Of a stretch of DNA of 64,000 nt, positions 27,860 to 37,107 are shown piece after piece (within the stretch, counting starts at the first letter, position 1; each line of letters starts with the position of its first letter). The stretch is from DASTFY01 sp963769115 (GTDB lineage: Bacteria > Actinomycetota > Acidimicrobiia > Acidimicrobiales > Ilumatobacteraceae). The stretch covers positions 62,001 to 126,000 of the forward strand of contig CAVYKN010000010.1 of assembly GCA_963769115.1 (NCBI GenBank), written 5' to 3'. A model generated the notes under the pieces. The model saw nothing but the letters and a program-made list of their open reading frames with translations, was not told the DNA's origin and made no database searches. The translations under genes and the position numbers were made by a program.

Positions 27860-30142
27860 TCAGGCGGGGAGCCAGCGCCAGACGAGGCGGCGGCGCCAGG
27901 GCAGGCGGGCCACGGCGCGGTGCTGGACGCCGGAGCGCAGCTGCTCGCAGCGCTCGGCGTCGGTCGTCTCGGGCTCGCCCGAGTAGGCCGCGGCCGTCGC
28001 CTGGCGGGCCAGCTCGCCGAGCGCGTCGGACGAGTCGTCGGCCGCGGACGCGCGGGCATCGTCCTCGCCGTCGAGCATCGGGCCGACCCGCTCCGCCAAC
28101 TCCTGCGGCGTATCGCTGGCCGGGACCGGCACGCCGGTGCGGCGCAGGCCGTCGACCAGGTGCTGCCACGTGACGAGCACGCGGTCGGGTGCGGTGGGTG
28201 CCTCCCGCCAGCGCCGCCGCCAGCGCCGCTCCCGGACGAACGCCACGACGACGAGGCCGATGGCGCCGAGGACGGCGAGGGCCAGCAGGATGAGGGCCAC
28301 CCGCGAGACGGTGGAGGCGCCGTTGACGCCGGTCCCGCTGGGGCTGCCGCCTCCACCGATGGCCGGCACGGCCAGCAGCTCCTCGTCGCCGGTCTCCGTC
28401 TGCGGCCCCGGCGGTGGGGCGACGGTGCCGGTGGTCGGCGTGGTGGTCGCTGTGCCGTCGGGCGTGCCCGCAGGGCCGCCATCCTGGTCGGGCGGGACGC
28501 CGGTCCAGCTCTCGGCGCCGGGCTCACCCCGGCCGGGCGTCGGTTCGAAGGGCAGCCACCCGATGCCACCGAAGTAGACCTCGGGCCAGGCGTGGGCGTT
28601 GCGACCCCGGACGTGGTAGCGGCCGTCCGATCCGAGCTCCCCGGGCGTGAACCCCACGGCCACCCGGGCCGGCAGCCCGATCGAGCGGGCGAAGGCGGCG
28701 AACGTCCCGGCGAACTGCTCGCAGTACCCGCGGCGCTGCGAGATGAAGGCATCGATGGCGGTCGCGCCGTGGCCGGGGGGCACGTTGACGTCGTAGGTGA
28801 ACGTGGTGCGGAACCAGTTCTGCAGCGCCAGCGCCTGCTCGTACGGCGTGTTGGCGCCGGCGGTGATCTGCTCGGCCAGGTCCCGGAACCGGTCGGGGAA
28901 GTCGGACGGCAGCTCCAGGTAGCGCTCCTGGATCACCGGGGGGACGGGGATCTCCGCGGTGGCCTGGAGCACGGTCGGGGTCGACGATGGGCACCATCGA
29001 CCGCACCTGGTAGGTGAACCCGTCCGGCAGCGACGACCGGCGGATCAGCAGGCTGGAGGACTCCTCGTCGTAGCGCACCTGGGAGGGGTTGGAGACCTGG
29101 CGGGGGGAGAAGGCGGCCGGCAACCACACCGTGTCGAGCGCGGTGATGACGACGTTGTGGTCGAGCGGGGCGCCGAGCGCGTCCGGCACGCCGCCACCGA
29201 GCTCGCCTCGGCGTCGCCGTAGCTGCGTGACGACCGCCAGATGCGCAGGTCGTACTCGTCGAGCGCGGTCAGCCGCCAGTAGGCCGGCTGCGGGCTGCCG
29301 ACGGTGAACAGCTCGGCGTCGGCCTGGTTGACGAGCCGGGCCTGGATGTCGACGAGCGGGCTCAGCGTCGTGCGGGACGACCGGCCCTGGCGGGTGTCGA
29401 GCAGGGGATCGGAGCTGGCGCCAGGCAGGGCGGGACCGGCGATGACGCCGACGATCACGGCCACGCCGGCGACGACGGCGCCGACGCGGACGGTCGTCGC
29501 CACCGCCCGACGGCGGGTCCCGCCGAACCAGCCCGCGCCCTCCGAGCGCTCGACCCGCAGCACGGCGACAGTCAGCACGGCGGCCGCCAGCCAGAGGGCC
29601 ACGGCGGCCAGACGGTGCCGGTCGCCGCCGAGCGCCGTGCCGACCATGAACAGCACGGCCGACGGCACGACGGCTTCGATGGGCGCCTCGGCCCGGTGGG
29701 CGAAGTCGTCCGCGGCGTAGGCCAGGAGCCAGACCAGCAGGATCATCGCGGTGACGAAGCCACCCGCGGGCTCGACGGGGGCGATGGCGGTCGGGAAGAC
29801 GTCCCAGGCCGCCCGGAGCTGGAGCTGGGCGGCCTCCCACGTCGCCAGGGTGGGCAGCCCCAGGAACTGGTGCTGCGGAACTGGACGAGGCCGACGAACA
29901 CGACGAGGCCGACCAGCGACGACGCCCAGCGAGGCCAGCGAGTTCCAGCCGGCTCGACGGGTGAGGGCGCCGAGGAGGTGGCTCAGGAGCGCGGCGCTGA
30001 CCAGGACCAGCACCCAGTTCCAGCCCGCGAACAGCCGCCAGGAGGTCAGCACGGTGACGACGCTGAGCCCGGCGACCGCCAGCTCGGCCGCGGGCGGATC
30101 CGGGGGCGGGGCGCCCGCGCCGGCTGGTCGGCGGCTGATCAC
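27860..30142 (-). CDS. Transglutaminase-like membrane protein (TgpA type)
   Basis: About 760 residues. The N-terminal third has several membrane helices (LAVAGLSVVTVLTSWRLFAG and others), then a DUF3488-like extracytoplasmic part, then a transglutaminase core with catalytic Cys in RRGYCEQFAGTF, His in NAHAWPEVYF, and Asp/Glu in GWLPFEPTPGRGEP. A Thr/Pro linker, one more helix (VALILLALAVLGAIGLVVVAF) and a DUF4129-like cytoplasmic tail follow. Frameshifts are near 29900, 29200 and 28985. The GTG start overlaps the DUF58 stop. Part of a MoxR/DUF58/transglutaminase operon, probably acting on envelope proteins. Confidence 0.8.
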
Positions 30143-31298
30143 GCCGCGCCCTCCCGGGTCGCCGTCGCCATGGCCTGCTCCCAGCTGGCCACGAAGTGCT
30201 CCTCGCCGCCGCCGTCGACGATCCGCACGCCGGGCATGGACGTCCCGCCGGGGCGCGGTGCCGTCGGTGGCCACGGCGAAGATCAGGAAGCCCTGCCGGC
30301 TGCTGGCCAGGCTGGCCAGCTCGCTGGGACCGCCCGGCCCGTGACGAGGACGACCGAGCCGGCCCCGAGGACGCCGATCGCGCCGGACAGCGTGCCCCGC
30401 AGGGAACCGGCGGTCGAAGGCGGGCCACGGCGAGGTACTCGAGGACCGACGCCGCGCTCTCACCCGGGCGGAGGAGCATGGCCGTGCCGTCGGTGGTGGC
30501 CAGCACCACCTCCTGCCCGGCCCGGCGTCCGGCGAGCACGACGCTGGCCGCCACGGACACCGCCCGCTCCAGCGACAGGCCGGCGTGGGCGGTGCGGCGG
30601 AGGTCGAGCACGACGGCCGTGGCCTGCGGGCGGGGCTGCTCGTCCTGACGGATGACCAGCTCGCCGGTGCGGGCCGAGGACCGCCAGTGCACGAGGCGGA
30701 GGTCGTCGCCGGCGACGTACTCGCGCAGCCCGCCGAACAGTCGCGACGGGAGGCCTGGACCATCTGGCGGTTCCGGACGGCGGTGGGCTGCTCCTTGCCG
30801 CCGGGCGGCGGCGTGACCCGGTCGACCTTCGGGTAGACGACGATGTCGACCGTCCCGCTCACGGTGAGCGGCGCCGGGCCAGCCCCAGCGGGTCCGAGCG
30901 CAGCGCTTCGAGCGGGCCGACGCGAGGATGCCGCGCCGGCTGGTCGGGAGCCGGTACGCGGCCTGGCGCTCCTTGCCGGGCCGCAGCGGGGCCAGTCGCA
31001 CCCGGGCGCCGACGGTGCCGGCGACCGGATCCCGCAAGGTCAGGACCGGCGTCGAGAGGCGGCTCCGGTTGGCCACCGCGAGCTCGACGCGGGCGCTCTC
31101 GCCGACGTGGAGCCGGGACGGCCGGACGGTCCGGCGCACGCCGAGGGAAGCGAGCGGACGCGGACCAGGAGGACCGCGACGCGATGAGCGCCATCAGCGC
31201 CACCCCGAGCACGAACAGCTCGAGCCAGCCGAAAGCCGGCCGAGGATGACCGTGCCCGCGCCGAGGGCGGCGAGGGCCCAACCGGCTCGGGTGGGCAC
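30139..31298 (-). CDS. DUF58-domain membrane protein
   Basis: Two N-terminal helices (WALAALGAGTVILGRLSA and WLELFVLGVALMALI) precede a beta-rich domain (RPSRLHVGESARVELAVANRS) and the DUF58 core with LREYVAGDDLRLVHWRSSAR followed by TGELVIRQDEQ. The C-terminal half is vWA-like (AVVLDLRRTAHAGLSLERAV). Partner of MoxR ATPases; its exact work is unknown. The GTG start reads VPTRAGWALAA. At least six frameshifts are present (near 31230, 31160, 30880, 30750, 30420, 30340). The stop overlaps the transglutaminase start. Confidence 0.75.
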
Positions 31299-31302
31299 GG
31301 GC

Positions 31303-32256
31303 CTACCTCGCCGTGGGCACGGGCACGCTGGCGAGGACCTCCTCGACGACGCCCTCGGCTGACCCCGCGGACGCCGGCGTCGTCGCTGAGGATCAGGCGG
31401 TGGGCCAGGACCGGCCCGGCCAGGGCCTTGACGTCGTCGGGGATCGACGTAGTTCCGCCGGCCGCCGCGGCCCGCACCCGGGCGGCGCGCAGGAGCGACA
31501 GGGTGGCCCGCGGCGACATGCCGATGGCCAGCGCCGGATGGCGACGGCTGGCGTCGGCCAGGTCGACCAGGTAGCCCTTGAGCGTCGGCGCGACGTGGAT
31601 GGCGGCCGCCGGCCTGATGAGCCCGATCACCTCGGCCCTGGAGACCACCGGCTCGAGCTCGGGCGGCGTCACGCCGTGGGTGTCGAGGATCTCGAGCTCG
31701 GCCTGGCGGTCCGGGTAGCCGAGGGAGACCCGCAGCAGGAAGCGGTCGAGCTGGCTGTCGGGCATCCCGTAGGTGCCCTCGTGCTCGACCGGGTTCTGCG
31801 TGGCGATCACCAGGAACGGGCGGTCGAGCGGATGGGTGGTGCCGTCGGCGGTGACCTGGCGCTCCTCCATGGCCTCGAGCAGCGCCGACTGCGTGCGCGG
31901 CGCGGCGCGGTTGATCTCGTCGGCCAGGAGGATGTTGCAGAACACCGGGCCGGGCTGGAACTCGAACGTGTCCCGGCCCCGGTGCCAGACGGTGACGCCG
32001 GTGACGTCCGACGGCAGGAGGTCGGGCGTGCACTGCACCCGCCGCCACGTGCAGTCGATCGACGCCGCGATGGCCTTGGCCAGGCTGGTCTTGCCGACGC
32101 CGGGCACGTCCTCGATCAGCAGGTGGCCCTCGGCCAGGAGGCAGATCAGCGCCAGCTCGATCGACTCGCGCTTGCCCTGCACGGCCCGGCTGATGTTGCC
32201 GGCGATGACATCGAACAGGTCCGGGAAGGTGGGCGCGCGCGCTCGACGACCGTCAC
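31303..32256 (-). CDS. MoxR-family AAA+ ATPase
   Basis: A chaperone-like AAA+ ATPase, about 318 residues. The Walker A is EDVPGVGKTSLAKAIA, Walker B LADEINRAAPRTQSALLEAM, sensor 1 lies in FLVIATQNPVEHEGTY, and sensor 2 follows SPRATLSLLRAARVRA. MoxR proteins help mature or activate vWA/DUF58 partners, which matches the two genes downstream. The GTG start (VTVVERA) needs one frameshift near 32240; a further shift near 31370 restores the end VLASVPVPTAR. TACCCT lies eight bases upstream of the start. Confidence 0.85.
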
Positions 32257-32264
32257 GGACGTGA

Positions 32265-32270
32265 AGGGTA
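32265..32270 (-). promoter_or_regulatory. -10 box TACCCT for the MoxR operon
   Basis: On the minus strand TACCCT ends eight bases before the GTG at 32256, suggesting a leaderless start for the three-gene operon. Confidence 0.45.
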
Positions 32271-32341
32271 GATGCGTCGAGGCCCGCCGCGCGGTCGGTG
32301 GCGACCGGGCGGCCGGCATGGGCGGACGCCTATCGTCGGCC

Positions 32342-33204
32342 GTGCCCTGCTACCTCGCGGTGGACATCGGCGGGACGAAGCTGGCGGCCGGGCTGGTCGA
32401 CCTGGCGGGCGCGTGCTGCTCCGGCGAGGCCCGCCCGACGGACCGCGCCGACCCGTGGCCGGTGCTCGCCGAGCTGGTCCGTCGGTGCTCGACGGACGGT
32501 GCCGGGGACGACGGGATCGGGCCGTGGGCGTCGGCTGCGGCGGGCCGATGACACCGGCGGGGAGACCGTCTCGCCGCTCAACATCCCCGGCTGGCGAGGG
32601 TTCCCGCTGCGGCCCGGCTCCACGAGCTGACCGGGCTCGCCGTGTGGGTCGACAACGACGCCAAGGCACTGGCTCTGGGCGAGGGCTGGTGCGGCGCGGC
32701 GCGCGGGGCGTCGACGACTACATCGCCATGGTCGTGAGCACGGGCGTCGGCGGCGGCATCGTGCTGGACGGCCGCCTGCTCGACGGCGCAGGGCGAACGC
32801 CGGCCACATCGGCCATCTCGTCGTGGAGCCGGACGGGCGGGCCTGCGCGTGCGGGAGCCGGGGCTGCCTGGAGGCGGAGGCGTCGGGGCTGGCCATCGCC
32901 GCCTTCACCGGCCGCCCGGCGGCCGAGGCCGCGCCGGAGGTTCGGCGGCGCACCGGCCGGCTGGTCGGTCGCGCGGTGGCGGACGTGTGCGTGCTGCTCG
33001 ACCTCCGCCTCGCCGTGGTGGCGGGCTCGGTGGCCCTCGGCTACGGCGAGGAGTTCTTCGCCGCCGCGCAGGAGGAGCTCGACCAGTGGGCGCGGCATCA
33101 GCTACGCGCGGGGCGCGCGCATCGTGCCCGCCGGCCTCGGTGCCGACGGCCCGCTCGTCGGCGCGGCGGCCGTGGCCCGGCGCGCTCTGGCTACCGCTGG
33201 GTAG
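32342..33204 (+). CDS. ROK-family sugar kinase, second copy
   Basis: A ROK kinase of about 288 residues: phosphate loop LAVDIGGTKLAAGLVD, sugar-site VWVDNDAKALALGE, VSTGVGGGIVLDG and zinc motif CACGSRGCLEAEASG. The C-terminal helix ends PLVGAAAVARRALATAG. At least five frameshifts occur (near 32530, 32620, 32690, 32800, 33095). Compared with the glucokinase at 13725 it keeps all active-site motifs but differs around the sugar pocket, so another hexose is possible. It diverges from the MoxR operon; TATCGT lies five bases before its GTG. Confidence 0.75.
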
Positions 33205-33207
33205 TGT
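33202..33207 (+). promoter_or_regulatory. -10 box TAGTGT for the acyl-CoA dehydrogenase gene
   Basis: TAGTGT overlaps the upstream stop codon and ends seven bases before the ATG at 33215. Confidence 0.4.
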
Positions 33208-33214
33208 TCGGCCC

Positions 33215-34466
33215 ATGCAACCGACGTACTCCGCCGAGGCCGAGGCGTACCGGGAGAAGGTGCAGGCGTTCCTGGCCGAGCACCTCCCGCCGGACTGGCG
33301 GGGCATCGGCCGGCTCGAGGGCGAGGAGCTCGAGCGCTTCGTGCGCGAGTGGCGGCAGACGCTCTACGAGAACGGCTACCTGGCTCCCGGTGGCCGGCGG
33401 AGTACGGCGGCGCCGGCCTGTCGGCGCTGGAGCAGGTGATCCTGGCCGAGGAGTTCACCAAGGCCGGCGTCCCGACCGGTGGCAACAACGACGTGTTCGG
33501 CATCCAGATGCTCGGCAACACGCTGCAGATGTGGGGGACCGACGAGCAGAAGGCCCACTACCTGCCCCGGATCCTCAGCGGCGAGGACACCTGGTGCCAG
33601 GGCTACTCCGAGCCCAACGCGGGCTCGGACCTCGGCAACCTCGGGTGCCGCGCCGTGCTCGACGGCGACCAGTGGGTCATCAACGGCCAGAAGATCTGGA
33701 CGTCGGCCGGGCACCTCGCCGATCACATCTTCCTGCTGGCCCGCACCGATCCCGACGCCCCGAAGCACAAGGGCATCAGCTTCCTCCTCGTCGACATGCG
33801 CCAGCCGGGGGTCGAGGTGCGGCCGATCAAGATGATCTCGGGCCAGTCGAGTTCAACGAGGTGTTCTTCACCGACGCCGTCTGCCCGAAGGACGACGTCG
33901 TCGGCGGCGTGAACAACGGCTGGGCGGTGGCGATGACGCTGCTCGGCTACGAGCGGGGCGAGGCGGCCGCCACCATGCCGATCCGCTTCCAGGCCGAGCT
34001 CGACCGTCTGCTGGCCCTGGCCCGGGAGCGGGGCGTCGCCGACGACCCGATCATCCGCCAGCGGCTGGCGTGGTGCTAGTCGAAGGTGGAGATCATGCGG
34101 TACCTCGGCATGCGCACGCTCACGGGGTTCCTCGCCGGGCACCAGCCCGGTCCGGACGGCGCCATCTCCAAGCTCTACTGGAGCGAGTACCACCGGGTCG
34201 TGACCGAGCTGGCCGTCGACATCCTCGGCGCCGACGCGCTGGTGCCGAGGGGCGCGAGCCGTCGAGCGCGTTCCAGGCCGACGATTCCGGCGCGCCGAAC
34301 TCGACGGCGTCGTGGGCCATGACGTTCCTCAACGCGCGGGCCGGGACGATCTACGCCGGCACGAGCCAGATCCAGCGCAACATCCTCGGTGAGATGGTGC
34401 TCGGGCTGCCGAAGGAACCCCGTGGGAGCCCTCACCTGGGCCGAGCAGCAGAAGCTCAAAGGCTGA
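33215..34466 (+). CDS. Acyl-CoA dehydrogenase
   Basis: An FAD-dependent acyl-CoA dehydrogenase of about 417 residues. The central beta-domain motif WCQGYSEPNAGSDL and the flavin-binding INGQKIWTSAG are typical; the C-terminal helical domain includes YAGTSQIQRNILGEMVLGLP, the usual FAD/dimer motif. The likely catalytic base region is around the loop GTIYAGTSQ. Five frameshifts (near 33390, 33850, 34077, 34250 and 34425) are corrected; the corrected end is ALTWAEQQKLKG. Chain-length preference cannot be given. No partner thioesterase or ligase is adjacent. Confidence 0.85.
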
Positions 34467-34486
34467 GGCCGAGGTGGAGGCGGACG

Positions 34487-34735
34487 GGTGACGCCGAGCG
34501 GGGCCATGGGGGTGGTCGGGCGTCGACCCGCGGCCCGGCCTCTGGCCGGTGGCCCTGCGCCAGCTCCTGCGGCTGGCCGCCCCGGGCTGGTGGCACCGCC
34601 GGCCGTCCTGCCGATGCCGCCGGCCGGGTGGCGGCGATTCCGGGTGCACACGCAGTACGGGGACCCGACGCACCCGGATGCGGCGGACGTCGTGGCGTGG
34701 CTGGAGTGGTGCCGTCGTGGGGGTCCGTCATGTGA
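34487..34735 (+). CDS. Short hypothetical protein
   Basis: A likely short gene of about 82 residues with frameshifts, readable as ALRQLLRLAAPGWWH followed by MPPAGW and RFRVHTQYGDPTHPDAADVV, then AWLEWCRR. The tryptophan-rich core and the LRQLLRLAAPGWW start look like a real protein rather than a shadow, and the region is between two good genes. Start and end are uncertain. No function assigned. Confidence 0.35.
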   Translation, partial: GDAERGHGGGRASTRGPASGRWPCASSCGWPPRAGGTAGRPADAAGRVAAIPGAHAVRGPDAPGCGGRRGVAGVVPSWGSVM

Positions 34736-34812
34736 GCGGCCCACCACCCGATCGGGACCGGCGCCGCCGCACCGGACCGGCGCCGAAATCCGTCTGCGCC
34801 AGGGTGCAGGCG

Positions 34813-34818
34813 TAGGTT
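34813..34818 (+). promoter_or_regulatory. -10 box TAGGTT for the HNH gene
   Basis: TAGGTT ends six bases before the ATG at 34825. Confidence 0.4.
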
Positions 34819-34824
34819 CCGGCG

Positions 34825-35332
34825 ATGCGGCGGGCGCTCGTCCTCAATGCGACGTACGAGCCGCTCAGCGTCGTGTCCATCCGGCGCGCCGTGTGCCTCG
34901 TGCTGGCCGAGAAGGCCGAGGTCCTCCACGACGACGGCACGCGATCCGCTCCGCCCGCCGCTGCGTCGCCCGCCCGCTCGTGGTCCGGCTGCGCTACATC
35001 GTGAAGGTGCCGTACCACCGGCGCACCGCGCTGTCGCGCCGGGCCGTGTTCGCTCGGGACGAGCACAGTGCCAGTACTGCGGCGGGCACGCCGACTCGAT
35101 CGACCACGTGCTGCCCCGCAGCCGAGGTGGCGACCACAGCTGGGAGAACGTGGCGGCGGCGTGCCGGCCGTGCAACCTTCGCAAGCGCGACCGCACGCCG
35201 GACGAGGCCGGCATGCGACTGGCGCTCGCCCGGCCCGCCGCGGGAGCTCGCGTGGGTGGTGGTGGCGGTCGGCGGCGTGCCCGACTCCTGGAAGCCGTAC
35301 CTGGCCACCAGACCTTCAGCCGGGCCTCGTGA
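34825..35332 (+). CDS. HNH endonuclease-domain protein
   Basis: About 168 residues. The start MRRALVLNATYEPLSVVSIR is the conserved N-terminus of a widespread actinobacterial HNH family. The zinc and catalytic residues are CQYCG, IDHVLPRSRGGDHSWENV (His-Asn) and CRPCNLRKRDR (second Cys pair). No methylase or toxin/immunity partner lies nearby, so a housekeeping nuclease is more likely than a restriction enzyme. Frameshifts near 34940, 35068 and 35240; the C-terminus (VPDSWKPYLA) is close to the expected end. Confidence 0.75.
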
Positions 35333-35351
35333 CGACGGCCCGCAGGGCCCG

Positions 35352-35995
35352 ATGACGGGGACCCTGGGGATCGAAGTCGTGGCTCGGCCGCCGAGCTCCA
35401 CGGCCGCGAGGTGGCGGCGCCGGCGGGCCGGGCCGTGTGGTGGCTGACCCGCGCGGCCTGCGCTGGTGCTCGGCTCGGGCCAGCGCGCTGACGTGGTGGA
35501 CGGGGCGCCTGGCGCGGCCGGCGTGGAGCTCGTCCGCCGCCACAGCGGCGGCGGGGCGGTCCTCCTCGTGCCGGGCGAGGTGTCCTGGGTGGACGTGGTC
35601 CTGCCCGCCGGCGATCCGCTGTGGGACGCCGACGTGGGCCGGGCCGCGCGTGGCTGGGCGAGGTGTGGGGGCGGGTGGCGGCGCGTTCGGCGTCCACGGC
35701 GCCGAGGTGCATCGCGGGCGATGGTGCGCACGCCGTGGTCGGGCCTCGTCTGCTTCGCCGGGCTGGGCCCGGGCGAGGTGCGGGTGGCGGGGCGCAAGCT
35801 GGTGGGCATCAGCCAGCGCCGGACAGGGGCTGGGCCCGCTTCCAGTGCGCCGTCTACCGGCGCTGGGACCCGGCGGCCCTCGTGGAGCTGCTCCGCCCAC
35901 CCCGGCCGACTGTCGAGGAGCTGGTCGGGTCCGTGGCGACGCTCGACGTGCCCGACGCCGACCTGCGCGCCGCCTTCCTCGCTGCCCTGCCCTGA
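35352..35995 (+). CDS. Lipoate-protein ligase A-like protein
   Basis: A biotin/lipoate ligase-fold protein of about 214 residues. RRHSGGGAVLLVPGEVSWVD is the lipoyl-AMP-binding signature and RKLVGISQRR the second conserved loop with its lysine. The end LDVPDADLRAAFLAALP is helical. Four or more frameshifts (near 35385, 35460, 35660, 35720, 35830) break the frame; the ATG at 35352 is the best start but unsupported by a ribosome site. It could attach lipoate or octanoate to 2-oxoacid dehydrogenase or glycine cleavage subunits, none of which are in the window. Confidence 0.7.
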
Positions 35996-36039
35996 CCTGA
36001 CCGCCGTGCTGCCCTGACCGTCCGGCGCCCGCGCCTTCG

Positions 36040-36065
36040 CCACCGATTCGATATCGATTCGGTGG
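36040..36065. promoter_or_regulatory. 26-bp palindrome, possible regulator site
   Basis: CCACCGA and TCGGTGG flank a central TCGATATCGA, with single T/T mismatches between, giving 24 of 26 symmetric positions. It is unusually AT-rich for this GC-rich DNA and sits in the 395-base gap between the ligase gene and mraZ. It could bind a dimeric regulator or end the upstream transcript; no T run follows. Confidence 0.4.
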
Positions 36066-36113
36066 GGATGCGTCGGTCGAGACGTCCGCCGGGCCGTCCG
36101 ATGGGACTCTCGC

Positions 36114-36134
36114 GGGGGGGGGGGGGGGGGGGGG
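36114..36134 (+). repeat. Run of 21 G residues
   Basis: A homopolymer of 21 guanines upstream of mraZ, outside any gene. It may be a real G-quadruplex-prone or slippage-prone tract, or an assembly artefact, as single-base errors are frequent in this sequence. Confidence 0.6.
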
Positions 36135-36205
36135 TCCGGGGACTCGCGCTCGGGGTGATTTCAGGCTGCGGAAGGGGCGGCGGCGGGGGATCCGGCGGGG
36201 GCGCG

Positions 36206-36314
36206 GTGGGGCCGGGTGGGGCGCGTCGAGGGGGTGAGTGGGGAGAAGTGGTTGACAGTGGGGGGAAGTGGCGTTTACGGTGGGGGCCAGTGGGGATCGG
36301 TGGGAGGGCGGTGG
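36206..36314 (+). promoter_or_regulatory. MraZ operator: ten GTGG repeats with about 10-bp period
   Basis: GTGG begins at 36206, 36216, then 36238, 36248, 36258, 36268, 36280, 36290, 36300 and 36311. MraZ, a ring-shaped repressor, binds tandem TGGG/GTGG-type repeats spaced one helical turn apart upstream of its own gene in several bacteria. The array overlaps the predicted -35 and -10, so MraZ bound here would block its own promoter and the dcw operon. Eight units run nearly unbroken, more than the three or four usually described. Confidence 0.8.
36252..36281 (+). promoter_or_regulatory. Promoter of mraZ and the dcw operon
   Basis: A perfect -35 TTGACA (36252-36257) is followed after 18 bases by TACGGT (36276-36281). 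Both lie inside the GTGG array. The transcript would start near 36288, leaving a leader of about 100 bases before mraZ. Confidence 0.65.
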
Positions 36315-36390
36315 GTGCCGCCGGAACACCCGAGATCCACTGCAGGTCCAGAGGCAGGCATCAGCAGGACAGAGGCAAGGAAACGATCGG

Positions 36391-36804
36391 GTGTTCGTAG
36401 GCAAGTACGAGCGCCAGCTGGACCCGAAGGGTCGGTTGGCACTGCCTTCGGACTTCCGTCCGCGCTTCGAGCCGCGCTGCTACCTGGCATACGGACAAGA
36501 CGGTTGCATCGAAGTGATGACCCCGGAGGCGTTCGAAGACATGGCCAACGAACTGATGGAACGGCAGAAGCGAGGGGAGCTGAGCCTCGCCGAGCTGCGG
36601 ACGAAGGCCAGCAACGCCTTCTCCGTCGCCGTCGACGGCCAGGGCCGGGTCACCATCGACCGCGAGATGCGGGGCTTCGCCGGCATCGAGCCCGGCAGCC
36701 CCGTCGTCGTCTCGGGTGCGTTCGACCGGGTCGAGGTCTGGCACCCCGAGGCTTTCGAGCGCCAGAACACCGCCGGTGGCCTGGCCATCAAGGGCTCGGC
36801 CTGA
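36391..36804 (+). CDS. mraZ: Transcriptional regulator MraZ
   Basis: An intact 137-residue protein with two tandem AbrB-like MraZ domains: FVGKYERQLDPKGRLALPSDFR and, about 60 residues on, NAFSVAVDGQGRVTIDREMR, each with the DxKGR/DxQGR DNA-contact loop. MraZ represses the division and cell-wall operon it heads. The GTG start is preceded by AAGGAAA. The operator array lies 80-185 bases upstream. It is one of the few unbroken genes in the dcw region. Confidence 0.95.
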   Translation: MFVGKYERQLDPKGRLALPSDFRPRFEPRCYLAYGQDGCIEVMTPEAFEDMANELMERQKRGELSLAELRTKASNAFSVAVDGQGRVTIDREMRGFAGIEPGSPVVVSGAFDRVEVWHPEAFERQNTAGGLAIKGSA

Positions 36805-36892
36805 TCGGGCCGCCTGATCAACACCGCTCGCACGATCTGAGCAACCCACCACAGAGAGGAGGACGAGGAAACGAACGAGAGCGAACCCGGAC

Positions 36893-37022
36893 CTGCTCCG
36901 CTCATCCGCAGTCTCCCGGCCGGCAAGATGGACAGCCCCAACTCCGCCCGCTTCCGTCTCGCTCGTCGGGGAGACATCCCGGCAGCAACCGCCGGCCGGG
37001 GGGCTGCAGATGAGCGGGGCCG
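36893..37022 (+). ncRNA. Structured leader, mraW-RNA-like element
   Basis: The gap between mraZ and rsmH contains 30-base arms (36895-36924 and 36991-37020) that pair over 29 of 30 positions when G-U pairs are allowed, with a 66-base interior. Inside is a further hairpin, GTCTC (36956-36960) with GAGAC (36971-36975). Position and actinobacterial host match the mraW RNA motif described upstream of mraW/rsmH genes. Which signal it reads is unknown; it may tune rsmH translation or transcript processing. Confidence 0.65.
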
Positions 37023-37107
37023 ACGAGGGTTCCGCTGGTGGACGTGGCTGTCGGTGTCGTGAACATGACACCTTCGGGACGATGACGGACCGTTCCTCCA
37101 CATCCCG

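Noticed and set aside
34825..35332. Restriction or homing role for the HNH protein
   Set aside because: No methylase, specificity subunit, intein or intron surrounds it, and the N-terminus matches a housekeeping actinobacterial family.
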